Source: Burkholderia latens
GTDB lineage: Bacteria > Pseudomonadota > Gammaproteobacteria > Burkholderiales > Burkholderiaceae
Direction: 5' to 3'
Assembly (NCBI RefSeq): GCF_001718795.1
Contig: NZ_CP013438.1
Coordinates: 1,054,001 to 1,118,000, forward strand
Length of the DNA stretch: 64,000 bases
The notes under the pieces are model-generated. The model made no database searches. It worked only from the letters and a program-made list of their open reading frames with translations, and was not told the origin of the DNA. The position numbers and the translations under genes were made by a program. This document shows positions 55,483 through 63,876 of the stretch, piece after piece. How positions within the stretch are numbered: the first letter of the stretch is position 1; the number at the start of each line of letters is the position of its first letter.

Positions 55483-56790
55483 TCACCGCGCGGCGCGCAT
55501 CCGCGCGGCAACGACCAGCGAGATCAGGCAGCCCACCGCGAGATAACCGGCGACGAGGTGCCATGAACCGCCGCCCACGCTGACGAGCGCCACTGCGATG
55601 AACGGCGTGAATCCGCCGCCGACCACGCTCGCGAACTGATAGCCGACGCCCGCACCGCTGTAGCGGTATTCGGCTCCGAACAGCTCGGTGAAAAGCGGCT
55701 GCTGAACGCTCACGACCATGTCGTGTGCTGCATTGGCCAGCAGGATCGAGAACAGCACGATCCACGCGATCGAGCGCGACTCCAGCGCGACGAAGAACGG
55801 CACCGCCGAAACGAGACCGATCAGCGCGCCGATCAGGTAGATGCGGCGCAGACCGAAACGGTCGGCGAGCCATGCAAAGCACGGGATCGTCACGCAGCTG
55901 ATCGCGCCGACCAGCAGGCCGATGTTCAGGAACAGGTCGCGCGACAGGCCGAGGTTCGACGTCGAATAGCTGAGCGCGAACGCGGTAACGATATACATCG
56001 TGAACAGCTCGGCGAGCCGCAGCGCGACGATCAGCAGGAACGCCTTCGGATGGCGCGTCAGCGCCTCGAGCACCGGCAGGCGCAGCTTGCGGTTGCCGTG
56101 CTCGACCTTCTCGACGAACTCCTGCGATTCGTCCATGCTGTTGCGCACCCACAACCCGATCAGCACCAGCACGATGCTGAACACGAACGGCAGGCGCCAG
56201 CCCCACGACTTGAACGCGGCGTCGCCGAGCGTATGGCTCAGGATCGACACGATCCCCGTGGCCAGCACGAGCCCGACACCGTAACCGACCTGCACGCCGC
56301 TGCTGTAGAACGCCTTCTTCTGCTTCGGGGCGCTCTCGACGGCCATCAGCGCCGCGCCGCCCCATTCGCCGCCGACCGCAAAGCCCTGGATCGCGCGCAT
56401 CAGCACCAGCAACACGGGCGCCCACCAGCCGATCGTCGCGAAGCTCGGCAACAGGCCGATCGCGACGGTCGACAGCCCCATCAGCATCACCGTCAGCACG
56501 AGCATCCGCTTGCGGCCGAGCCGGTCGCCGTAATGGCCGAACACGATGCCGCCGAGCGGACGGAACAGGAATCCGACGCCGAAGGTCGCGAACGCCGCGA
56601 GCGTGCCCATCGTCGGGCTGACCTTCGGGAAAAACTCGGAATTGAACACGAGCGCGGCGACGATCCCGTACAACAGGAAGTCGTACCAGTCGACGACTGC
56701 GCCGACGAAACTGCCGATTGCGGCCTTGCGGGCCTGGCTGCGCGCGCGGGTACTCGCGGCCGCATCAAGGGTATCGAAGGTGGGGGTCAT
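55483..56790 (-). CDS. MHS-type MFS transporter (shikimate/aromatic acid-like)
   Basis: The 435-residue protein has 12 membrane helices and the metabolite:H+ symporter signature: GSFVGAVVDWYDFLLYG at the N terminus, HYGDRLGRKRML in loop 2-3, and AIQGFAVGGEWGGAAL. Relatives carry shikimate, alpha-ketoglutarate, citrate or proline-betaine. It heads the minus-strand unit with the MurA-like and IclR genes and is divergent from the HPPD-like gene. An AGGAGAC ribosome binding site precedes the ATG. Its substrate may be an aromatic or shikimate-related acid given the PcaR-like operators. Confidence 0.87.
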   Translation of the reverse strand: MTPTFDTLDAAASTRARSQARKAAIGSFVGAVVDWYDFLLYGIVAALVFNSEFFPKVSPTMGTLAAFATFGVGFLFRPLGGIVFGHYGDRLGRKRMLVLTVMLMGLSTVAIGLLPSFATIGWWAPVLLVLMRAIQGFAVGGEWGGAALMAVESAPKQKKAFYSSGVQVGYGVGLVLATGIVSILSHTLGDAAFKSWGWRLPFVFSIVLVLIGLWVRNSMDESQEFVEKVEHGNRKLRLPVLEALTRHPKAFLLIVALRLAELFTMYIVTAFALSYSTSNLGLSRDLFLNIGLLVGAISCVTIPCFAWLADRFGLRRIYLIGALIGLVSAVPFFVALESRSIAWIVLFSILLANAAHDMVVSVQQPLFTELFGAEYRYSGAGVGYQFASVVGGGFTPFIAVALVSVGGGSWHLVAGYLAVGCLISLVVAARMRAAR

Positions 56791-56920
56791 GAAGGCGTCT
56801 CCTGGCACCGCGCATCGTGGAATCGCGGCGGCGCCGCGTCCGATGCTGCATTGAAGTCGAAGGGTGAACGGAGAATAGGGCGCGCGCTGCATCCCGGCAA
56901 TTGGCCGATCCGCCAAAGTG

Positions 56921-56955
56921 CGCGATTATCGTTCGATTGTGTGCGATTATCGAAC
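56921..56955. promoter_or_regulatory. tandem PcaR-like operators in the divergent promoter
   Basis: GTGCGATTATCGAAC (56941-56955) is the exact reverse complement of the PcaR consensus site GTTCGATAATCGCAC. A second copy of its core, GCGATTATCG, lies 21 bases upstream (56922-56931 against 56943-56952), two helical turns away. Both lie between the permease and HPPD-like genes. The IclR regulator at 52.9 kb is the likely ligand. Confidence 0.65.
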
Positions 56956-57147
56956 GGTTTCCGGGTTTGCACTAGGCCAGGCACCCATCCCCCGTTCGGC
57001 CAGGGTGTGCCGTCCTGAACGATCTGGTTAAAATCTGGACCATCGAAACCTCGCCCGGATCGGGTGGTTGTCCGGCCGTCACATCGGCCGGGCGTGCCGC
57101 ACGCGCCGGGCGTCATCCCCATCGACAGCATGTCCCCGGAGACTGGA

Positions 57148-58275
57148 ATGCCCGGCACTTCCCACCCTTTGTCCAGCGATACGCCGCCCGTTGCCGATCC
57201 GGCCGCCAATCCGCTCGGGATGGCGGGGCTCGAATTCGTCGAATTCGCAGCACCGGTGCCGGACGCGCTCGCGCAACGCTTCGAGCAACTCGGGTTCAAG
57301 GCGGTCGCGCGCCACGTCAGCAAGAACGTCACGCTGTACCGGCAAGGGCAGATGCAGTTCCTGATCAATGCCGAGCCCGATTCGTTCGCTGCGCGCTACG
57401 CGGAGGAGTATGGAATGGGGGTCTGCGCGATCGGGCTGCGGGTGGCCAGCGCGCGGCGGGCTTTCGAGCGCGCAATCGACCTCGGCGAATGGGCGTTCGA
57501 GGGCGAGCGCATCGGGGTCGGCGAGCTGAAGATCCCCGCGATTCAGGGAATCGGCGATTCGCACCTCTATTTCGTCGACCGCTGGCGCGGGCGGGACGGC
57601 CAGCGCGGCGGTGTCGGCGACATCTCGATTTTCGACATCGATTTCCGGCCGATCGACATCGCGACCGCGCATGCCGATCTCGACTGCGCGGGCACGGGCC
57701 TGCAGCAGGTCGACCACTTCACGCAGACGGTCGGCGCGGGGCGCATGCGCGAGTGGCTCGACTTCTACCACGATCTGTTGCACTTCCGCGAAATCCATGA
57801 GATCGACGCGCACTGGCATGTGTCGGAAGAATCGCGCGTGATGGTGTCGCCATGCGGCGCGGTGCGGATCCCGGTGTATGAGGAGGGTACGCGCCGCACC
57901 GAGCTGATGCACGCGTATTTGCCGGACCATCCGGGCGAAGGTGTCCAGCACGTCGCGCTGGCGACCGACGACATTCTTGCGAGCGTCGACGCGCTGCGTG
58001 CGAACGGCGTCGAGTTCATCGAGCCGCCGGCGCGCTATTACGACGAAGTCGATGCGCGATTGCCGGGGCATGGCGTCGATCTCGATGCGCTGCGCCGCCG
58101 TGCGGTGCTGGTCGACGGCGAGGTGGGCAGCGACGGCGTGGCGCGGCTGTTTTTCCAGACGTTCGTCAAACGGAGGCCCGGCGAAATTTTCTTCGAGATC
58201 GTGCAGCGGCAGGGGCATCACGGATTCGGGGAAGGCAACCTCGCGGCGCTTGCTCGCGCGCGCGACGCCGGTTGA
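57148..58275 (+). CDS. HPPD-family Fe(II) dioxygenase with altered substrate pocket
   Basis: The 375-residue protein has the two-barrel VOC fold of 4-hydroxyphenylpyruvate dioxygenase. Iron ligands H190 (QVDHFTQTV), H268 (GEGVQHVAL) and E350 (EIFFEIVQ) have the HPPD spacing, and GFGEGNLAAL ends the fold. The Asn in RIPLNE and the Gln of the pocket helix of typical HPPD appear as Tyr (RIPVYE) and a Thr/Arg-rich stretch, so a substrate other than 4-hydroxyphenylpyruvate is possible. The ATG at 57148 follows GGAG. The divergent permease gene and PcaR-like operators suggest aromatic catabolism. Confidence 0.84.
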   Translation: MPGTSHPLSSDTPPVADPAANPLGMAGLEFVEFAAPVPDALAQRFEQLGFKAVARHVSKNVTLYRQGQMQFLINAEPDSFAARYAEEYGMGVCAIGLRVASARRAFERAIDLGEWAFEGERIGVGELKIPAIQGIGDSHLYFVDRWRGRDGQRGGVGDISIFDIDFRPIDIATAHADLDCAGTGLQQVDHFTQTVGAGRMREWLDFYHDLLHFREIHEIDAHWHVSEESRVMVSPCGAVRIPVYEEGTRRTELMHAYLPDHPGEGVQHVALATDDILASVDALRANGVEFIEPPARYYDEVDARLPGHGVDLDALRRRAVLVDGEVGSDGVARLFFQTFVKRRPGEIFFEIVQRQGHHGFGEGNLAALARARDAG

Positions 58276-58393
58276 CGTACAACGGCCACGGCAGCGCCGG
58301 CGTCCGCGCCCCGTGCCGCAGCGGCGGAATCGGACACGGCGTCTGCGCTGCATGGAGGACGTGCCGCCCGGGCCGCGGCCGCGAGGGTGCCGC

Positions 58394-59734
58394 CTAATCG
58401 GCCGCTGCCAGCTTGCGCGCGTGGCGGCGCATCCCGTCGAAGATCGCATCGGCTACGTCCATCGGGAAGTCCGGCGGAATGCGCGCCCCCACATCCTGAA
58501 TTACCGGTTCCGTGCGTGCTGCCACGCCGGCCATCGCCGCGCGGACGTCATCCTCGGTCAGGCCGACACGCGCGCCCTGCGCGATCCAGTGGCGCGGCTG
58601 GATGTCGGCGATCACGTAATGGCGATTCTTGCCGCACACGGCCATCGCGAGCCTCGCACGCCGCGGCGACAGCTGATTGCGCCGCGTGCCGATGATCGGA
58701 TGCGCGGACAGCACGTCGTACAGCGGCGTGCTGCGATACGTGTTGCCCGGCAGATGCGCGATGCTGAAATTCTTCGCGTGGCCGTCGATTGCCGCGAGCA
58801 CCCAGAACACGAGCTGCGTGACGAAGAAGTTCATGCGGTCTTGCGCGGCCTCGGCGGAATTCGCGAGGATGCCCATGATCGCCGCGATGCCCGGGCCGCC
58901 GTCGGATTCGTATTTCGCGGCGGACGGCGTGCCGGTCGCCTGGCACATGTCCTCCTGCGGAAGCCGGAGAATCCACGTGCCGTCCCGCGACGGCCGGCGA
59001 TCGAAGCGCTCGACGATCAGCGCCTTCTGGTCGTCGAAGCGGCCGATGTCGCAAGCGGCGACGGGCAGGCCATAGCCGGCGACGATCTTCGAACACAGCC
59101 ATTCGTTCTCGACCGACGTACGCATGTCCGCCTGCATGTTACCGACGCGCCCCAGCGGCAGCTTGAAGATATGCGTGGTCGGCGTGCTGCCGGACGGCAG
59201 CAGCCAGCGGTTGCCGTCACGCAGCAGCGCGGTCTTTTCCTGCGCGCCGGCGATCGACAGGCGGAGCTCGCCTTCGTGCTCCGGGTGGCCGGGCAGCGGC
59301 GCGGCGGTCGCTTGGCGTAGCACGTCGGCGACGGCTGCGTCGTCGAGCACGGTGCCGTCGATCGACTGCAGGTCGACCGGTGCGTCATCGGGCGGCAACA
59401 GTTGCAGCGCGCCGACGCAATCGCGGCCGATCGACGCGAGCAACTCGAACGGTGCGATCGACCCGAGCCGGTAGCGCTGTGCGATGCGACGACGAATCGG
59501 CTGACTATCCGGCAGCAGGTTGTCGAAATAGTCGGCGACGATCGCGCCTTGATGCGGCTGGTTGCCGGGCGTAAACGGCAACGACAACGACAGCGGACGT
59601 CCCTGCGGATCGTCGACCCAAGCCGGCAGGTAGACGAGGCGCTCCACGCCGCGCCGGACTTCCCAATAACCGACCGCGATGCCGTTCATCCACAGGTCGA
59701 GCCGGTCGTGACGAGGGCGGCGGGCCATCGTCAC
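58394..59734 (-). CDS. hipA: HipA-type serine/threonine kinase toxin
   Basis: The 446-residue protein is close to E. coli HipA. It has SIAGAQEKTALL with the inhibitory serine (S160, as S150 in HipA) and the ATP-binding lysine (K167), VERFDRR, LPQEDMCQATG, KYESDGGPGI, the catalytic D317 in AIDGHAKNFS and the metal D340 in PLYDVLSA. HipA phosphorylates glutamyl-tRNA synthetase and halts translation. All key residues are kept, so it should be active. The GTG start overlaps the hipB stop (GTGA). Confidence 0.95.
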   Translation of the reverse strand: MTMARRPRHDRLDLWMNGIAVGYWEVRRGVERLVYLPAWVDDPQGRPLSLSLPFTPGNQPHQGAIVADYFDNLLPDSQPIRRRIAQRYRLGSIAPFELLASIGRDCVGALQLLPPDDAPVDLQSIDGTVLDDAAVADVLRQATAAPLPGHPEHEGELRLSIAGAQEKTALLRDGNRWLLPSGSTPTTHIFKLPLGRVGNMQADMRTSVENEWLCSKIVAGYGLPVAACDIGRFDDQKALIVERFDRRPSRDGTWILRLPQEDMCQATGTPSAAKYESDGGPGIAAIMGILANSAEAAQDRMNFFVTQLVFWVLAAIDGHAKNFSIAHLPGNTYRSTPLYDVLSAHPIIGTRRNQLSPRRARLAMAVCGKNRHYVIADIQPRHWIAQGARVGLTEDDVRAAMAGVAARTEPVIQDVGARIPPDFPMDVADAIFDGMRRHARKLAAAD

Positions 59735-60144
59735 CAGTCCTCCCGCTTAATGTCGCGATGCTTTCGTGGCGCGGCGGCGGCGCGCTTGCGCGCTACGCTG
59801 GATGGGCCGTTCACGGCGGCTGGCGCGCGAGCCGGTGTATCGGGCGTATCGGACGAACGCCGGCGCGCGGCCGCAACGCGTTTGCGCGGGGGCGCGGGCG
59901 CCAGATCGGGCGGCAACACGACGTCCGGCGTACCGGGCTCGAGTGTCAAGCGAACACCGAGTACGTTCAGCACCCTGAAGAACCGGTCGATGCTGACCGC
60001 GGACGGATTCGCTTCGAGCTGCGCATACGACTGCTGCGTCACGCCGAGGCGGGCGGCGAGCTGCGCCTGCGTAAGTCCCGCCGACTTCCGAAAGCCGACG
60101 AGGATCGGACGCAGCTGGCTCAAGGTCTGGACAGGGAATCCCAT
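59731..60144 (-). CDS. hipB: HipB antitoxin with extended C-terminal tail
   Basis: The 137-residue protein has a Xre/HipB HTH (LRPILVGFRKSAGLTQAQLAARLGVTQQSYAQLEANPSAVSIDRFFRVLNVLGV, about residues 11-64). It then has a long Ala/Arg/Pro-rich tail of about 60 residues absent from E. coli HipB (88 residues). It should neutralise HipA and repress the operon by binding the upstream palindromes. The tail may be a protease recognition or DNA-contacting segment. The ATG follows GGAGAGAG. Confidence 0.92.
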   Translation of the reverse strand: MGFPVQTLSQLRPILVGFRKSAGLTQAQLAARLGVTQQSYAQLEANPSAVSIDRFFRVLNVLGVRLTLEPGTPDVVLPPDLAPAPPRKRVAAARRRSSDTPDTPARAPAAVNGPSSVARKRAAAAPRKHRDIKREDW

Positions 60145-60176
60145 GGGCTCTCTCCGCGAGATGACAGGCGGTCGCT

Positions 60177-60247
60177 TGTATTTTAAAAATACAGTCTATG
60201 GCATGTATTGTGAAAATACAAACCAAAGGCTGTACATCACAAAAACA
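60177..60247. promoter_or_regulatory. three phased hipBA operator palindromes
   Basis: TGTATTTTAAAAATACA (60177-60193) is a perfect 8-base inverted repeat around one base. TGTATTGTGAAAATACA (60204-60220) differs by one arm base. A weak TGTA...ACA copy follows at 60231-60247. The starts are exactly 27 bases apart. They lie upstream of hipB and are the likely HipB autoregulation sites. Confidence 0.75.
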
Positions 60248-60717
60248 AAAGATAGCCTGTCAGGGCGGGGCGAGCGATCAATGGATGGCTACGCGTCGCA
60301 TCACGCGATATCGATCAAAAGCCTGCTGGTCCGTCCGTCGGGACCTCGGTGCGGCAGCACGACCATGCATCTGTTGCGGAAGCAAAAAGGAGCAGCAAGC
60401 AGCGGCGCGCCTCGCTCGCCTGATGCGCAGCAGATGAACGAAGCGGGCCGTTTCCAGCGAGCACGCGGATCGATTCTGCGCACTTCATCGGTCGTCACAA
60501 CCCGCGGCGAACGACTCGCCCGCGCCGACCACCTCGACGCGGAAAGCAATGCGAACGCCGATGAGCGCCGGTGGTTAAGTCGCAAGGACACCTGACACTG
60601 CACGCACCAATTCAAACTCGACATTATATAAATAATGTCAAAACATACGGGTGCATTAGTTGGAAATTTAACGGTTTACGTTATATTATTAACAAAATTT
60701 TCCTCCTGCAATCCGCC
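60248..60717. other. non-coding region between hipBA and the KfrA-like gene
   Basis: About 470 bases hold no credible gene. The part from about 60600 is markedly AT-rich and contains a palindrome annotated separately. Confidence 0.5.
60620..60639. promoter_or_regulatory. AT-rich palindrome upstream of the KfrA-like gene
   Basis: GACATTAT and ATAATGTC form a perfect 8-base inverted repeat around ATAA, about 80 bases upstream of the start codon. KfrA proteins bind their own promoters through such AT-rich dyads, so autoregulation is plausible. Confidence 0.55.
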
Positions 60718-61746
60718 ATGCCCGACACGTCCGCAGACGAACACCGCCTAACTGCCGAAATCGAACGCCTGAAGGCCGAGTTCCCGAAAACGCGCGAGCT
60801 GTACCGCGAGGTATGCGCACTGATGTTTTTCCGTTTCGGCATCACGCCGACCGCGAACCGCCTCTATCAACTCGTGCGCAAAGGCAGCATGAGCACGCCG
60901 ACGGCAGTGCTCGGCGAGTTTTGGGCCGAATTGCGGGAAAAGAGCCGCGTTCGCATCGAGCATCCGGACTTGCCCGCCGATCTGCAGGCGACGGCGGGCG
61001 AACTGGTCGCGGCGTTGTGGAATCGCTCGAGCGCGGAAGCGGCCGCCGCGCTCGATGCATTGCGCGCCGAAGTGGAGGCCGAGCGTGCGGCGGCGAAAGC
61101 CGAGGTCGCCGCGGTGCAAAAGGATCTGTCCCGCACCGAAACCGCGCTGGAGCAACGCACGGCGGCATTGCTGTCGGCGCAGGTGCGCATCCATGAGCTC
61201 GAACAGGCGAGGGCCGCCGACGAAGCCTCGCGCCGCGCCCTGCAAGCCGAAATCGACCGGCTGAAGTCCGACAACGACGCCGCCGATCGCGCACTGGCGC
61301 AGGCGCGCGCCGATTTCACGTCGCAGCTCGATCGCTTGCGCGGCGACGCAAGCCGCGCCGAGGACCGCCTGCGCGCGTCGGAGAAACGCGCACTTCAGGA
61401 GATCGATCGCGAGCGGGTCGCCGCCGCCCGGCTGCAAAAGGAGCTCGACGCAGCCGCCGCGCGCGCCGAACAGCGCGACATCCAGCACAGGAGGGATCTC
61501 GCGACGTTGCAGGCGCAACTGGTTGACACGCAACATCGATGCGGGATGCTCGAAGGTCAACTCGACGGCGCCCGCGCGACCAATGCCGCATACGTCGCCG
61601 AGCTCGGCGCATTGCGTGCGGAGCGAGCCGAACGGGTCGAACGAGCCACGCGAGGGCAGGTGCGCAGGACCGTGGGCCGCGCGGTTGGCAGCGCTCCGCG
61701 CCCACCGAAGCCGGCCGCACGCAAACGCGCCGCCAAACTCGCATGA
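60718..61746 (+). CDS. KfrA-like DNA-binding coiled-coil protein
   Basis: The 342-residue protein has an N-terminal KfrA_N-type DNA-binding region (about residues 20-100; REVCALMFFRFGITPTANRLYQLVRKGSMSTPTAVLGEFW). A very long coiled coil of A/E/R/L/D heptads (about residues 105-300) and a basic tail (KPAARKRAAKLA) follow. KfrA proteins are plasmid partition-associated repressors that form filaments and bind their own promoters. This copy lies behind an AT-rich palindromic region. It may be an acquired or chromosomal version. No parA/parB genes are adjacent. Confidence 0.85.
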   Translation: MPDTSADEHRLTAEIERLKAEFPKTRELYREVCALMFFRFGITPTANRLYQLVRKGSMSTPTAVLGEFWAELREKSRVRIEHPDLPADLQATAGELVAALWNRSSAEAAAALDALRAEVEAERAAAKAEVAAVQKDLSRTETALEQRTAALLSAQVRIHELEQARAADEASRRALQAEIDRLKSDNDAADRALAQARADFTSQLDRLRGDASRAEDRLRASEKRALQEIDRERVAAARLQKELDAAAARAEQRDIQHRRDLATLQAQLVDTQHRCGMLEGQLDGARATNAAYVAELGALRAERAERVERATRGQVRRTVGRAVGSAPRPPKPAARKRAAKLA

Positions 61747-61832
61747 CGCGGGCTTCGCGGAACCGCAACAACGCCGTCTTGACGCGCCGCGATTCGGGTA
61801 AAGTGCCGCTCAATTCCCCGGCTCGACCTTAC

Positions 61833-61847
61833 TAGACGACCGGTCTA
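61833..61847. promoter_or_regulatory. TetR operator 1
   Basis: TAGACGACCGGTCTA is a perfect TAGAC-N5-GTCTA dyad 23 bases upstream of the tetR start codon. It matches the second site downstream at all ten arm positions and indicates autoregulation. Confidence 0.75.
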
Positions 61848-61869
61848 ATCGTTGCTAACATACGCCATC

Positions 61870-62490
61870 ATGAATGCATCTTCAGGCGCGGAAGTCCGCC
61901 AGCACATTCTGAATATCGCGAAGCCGATCATGCTCCACAAGGGGTTTTCGGCGGTCGGGCTGAACGAGATTCTCGCAGCGGCGGGCATCCCGAAGGGCTC
62001 GTTCTACCATTACTTCGGCTCGAAAGAGGCGTTCGGCGAGGCGCTGCTCCAATCGTATTTCGACGGCTATCTCGAGCATCTCGACAACCTGCTGAAGCAC
62101 CACGCCGGCACGGGCGCGCAGCGCTTGATGACGTACTGGAGCAACTGGCTGTACACGCAATGCGCGGACGACCCCGAAGGCAAGTGTCTCGTGGTCAAGC
62201 TCGGCGCGGAAGTGTCCGATCTGTCCGAGGCGATGCGTGCGGTCTTGCGGCGCGGCACCAGCCAGATCGTCGAGCGGCTCGCGAGCGGCATCCAGGCCGG
62301 GCTGGCCGACGGTTCGCTGAGCGGCGTCGACGATCCAGCGCATACGGCCGCGATCCTGTACGAGCTGTGGCTCGGTGCGACGCTCCTGGAGAAGATTCAC
62401 CGTAACCGCAAACCGCTCGAACGGGCCATGCGCGAAACGCGGCAGATGCTGAATCTGCCGCCCGTCGCGGATGACGGCGAGCACGCGTAA
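61870..62490 (+). CDS. TetR-family repressor (NemR-like)
   Basis: The 206-residue protein has a TetR HTH (VGLNEILAAAGIPKGSFYHYFGSKEAFGEALLQ, about residues 28-62) and a helical ligand-binding domain. The NemR-like ligand region holds cysteines (QCADDPEGKCLVVKLG, about residues 97-112). It lies between two copies of the same operator. Relatives sense electrophiles through cysteine and control reductases, fitting the CurA-like gene downstream. This sensing is inferred. Confidence 0.88.
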   Translation: MNASSGAEVRQHILNIAKPIMLHKGFSAVGLNEILAAAGIPKGSFYHYFGSKEAFGEALLQSYFDGYLEHLDNLLKHHAGTGAQRLMTYWSNWLYTQCADDPEGKCLVVKLGAEVSDLSEAMRAVLRRGTSQIVERLASGIQAGLADGSLSGVDDPAHTAAILYELWLGATLLEKIHRNRKPLERAMRETRQMLNLPPVADDGEHA

Positions 62491-62529
62491 TTCGGGCGCG
62501 CTTTGCGCGCCTTGTTTTTCCGCGAACAC

Positions 62530-62544
62530 TAGACGACTGGTCTA
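62530..62544. promoter_or_regulatory. TetR operator 2
   Basis: TAGACGACTGGTCTA, differing from operator 1 only in its central bases, lies about 160 bases upstream of the reductase gene. It should let the TetR protein repress that gene. Confidence 0.75.
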
Positions 62545-62704
62545 CTTACGGGAAAACAAAATGCCTGACCGTATCGTCGCGATCCAACCGGCTGGCCTGC
62601 TGTCCGCATAGCCTCCCGGCACAACCGCGCGCGATGCGCACACGATTGTCCAACGTTGATCCGTTCGTGCCCGTTGCACGTCCATTCCTGTTGACGGAGG
62701 TCCC

Positions 62705-63763
62705 ATGCCGCAAAGCAAGACAACAAACCGCAGAATCGTCCTGAATTCGCGCCCCGCAGGCGCGCCCACCCCGAACGATTTCCGCACCGAGACCGGCGAC
62801 GTGCCGGTGCCCGGCCCCGGCCAGGTGCTGCTGCGCACGGTGTGGCTGTCGCTCGATCCGTACATGCGCGGCCGGATGAGCGACGCGCCGTCGTATGCGC
62901 CGCCGGTCGAACTCGGCGACGTGATGGTCGGCGGCACCGTCAGCCGCGTCGTCGCGTCTAATCTGCCCGCGTATCGGGAAGGCGACCTGGTCGTCGCGGG
63001 CGGCGGCTGGCAGGACTATTCGCTGTCCGACGGCAGCGATCTGATTCCGCTCGGCGGCGACTTCGCGCATCCGTCGTATGCGCTCGGCGTGCTGGGCATG
63101 CCCGGATTCACCGCATACACCGGGCTGCTGAAAATCGGCGAGCCGAAGCCGGGCGAAACCGTGGTCGTGGCCGCCGCGAGCGGGGCGGTCGGCGCGGTCG
63201 TCGGGCAGATCGCGAAGCTGAAGGGTTGCCGCGTGGTCGGCATCGCGGGCGGCGCCGACAAGGTCGCGTACGTGAAGGACACGCTCGGCTTCGACGCGTG
63301 CATCGATCACCGCGATCCGCAGTTCGCGGCCAAGCTGAAGGAGGCCTGTCCGAACGGCATCGACGTCTATTTCGAGAACGTCGGCGGCGCCGTGTTCGAT
63401 GCCGTGTGGCCGCTGCTCAACGACCATGCGCGCGTGCCCGTATGCGGAATCATCGCGCATTACAACGACGCGGCTTACGACGACAAAGCGGTGTCGACCG
63501 GCCGCGACCGCGTGCCCGCGCTGATGGGCACGATTTTGCGCAAACGCATCCGGATGCAGGGTTTCATCATCCTCGATCACTATGCGACGGACTATGCGTC
63601 GTTCCTGAAGGAAATGAGCGAGTGGGTCGCGCAGGGGAAGGTAAAGACGCGCGAGGATGTGATCCCCGATCTCGCCGACGCGCCGAATGCGCTGATCGGC
63701 TTGCTCGCCGGCAGGAATTTCGGCAAGGTCGTCGTGCGTGTCGGACCGGATGAACTGGCCTGA
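62705..63763 (+). CDS. curA: NADP-dependent medium-chain oxidoreductase (CurA type)
   Basis: The 352-residue protein is a zinc-free medium-chain dehydrogenase/reductase. It has the family N terminus (RRIVLNSRPAGAPTPNDFR), the WLSLDPYMRGRMSD motif, and the nucleotide loop AAASGAVGAVVGQIAKLKGCRVVGIAGG (about residues 157-184). Relatives reduce alkenal or curcumin double bonds with NADPH, detoxifying electrophiles. A GGAGG ribosome binding site precedes the ATG. The upstream TetR operator suggests electrophile-inducible expression. Confidence 0.88.
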   Translation: MPQSKTTNRRIVLNSRPAGAPTPNDFRTETGDVPVPGPGQVLLRTVWLSLDPYMRGRMSDAPSYAPPVELGDVMVGGTVSRVVASNLPAYREGDLVVAGGGWQDYSLSDGSDLIPLGGDFAHPSYALGVLGMPGFTAYTGLLKIGEPKPGETVVVAAASGAVGAVVGQIAKLKGCRVVGIAGGADKVAYVKDTLGFDACIDHRDPQFAAKLKEACPNGIDVYFENVGGAVFDAVWPLLNDHARVPVCGIIAHYNDAAYDDKAVSTGRDRVPALMGTILRKRIRMQGFIILDHYATDYASFLKEMSEWVAQGKVKTREDVIPDLADAPNALIGLLAGRNFGKVVVRVGPDELA

Positions 63764-63876
63764 CGCGATCCGTTCCATTCCATTCTTTTCCGTTCATTTT
63801 CCGGTCATTTGCACGTTGGCGTCGCGCGACGCCGGCTTGTGGCATGCTCGGTTCCGTTTCCTCAAGGAGCGAAAAC

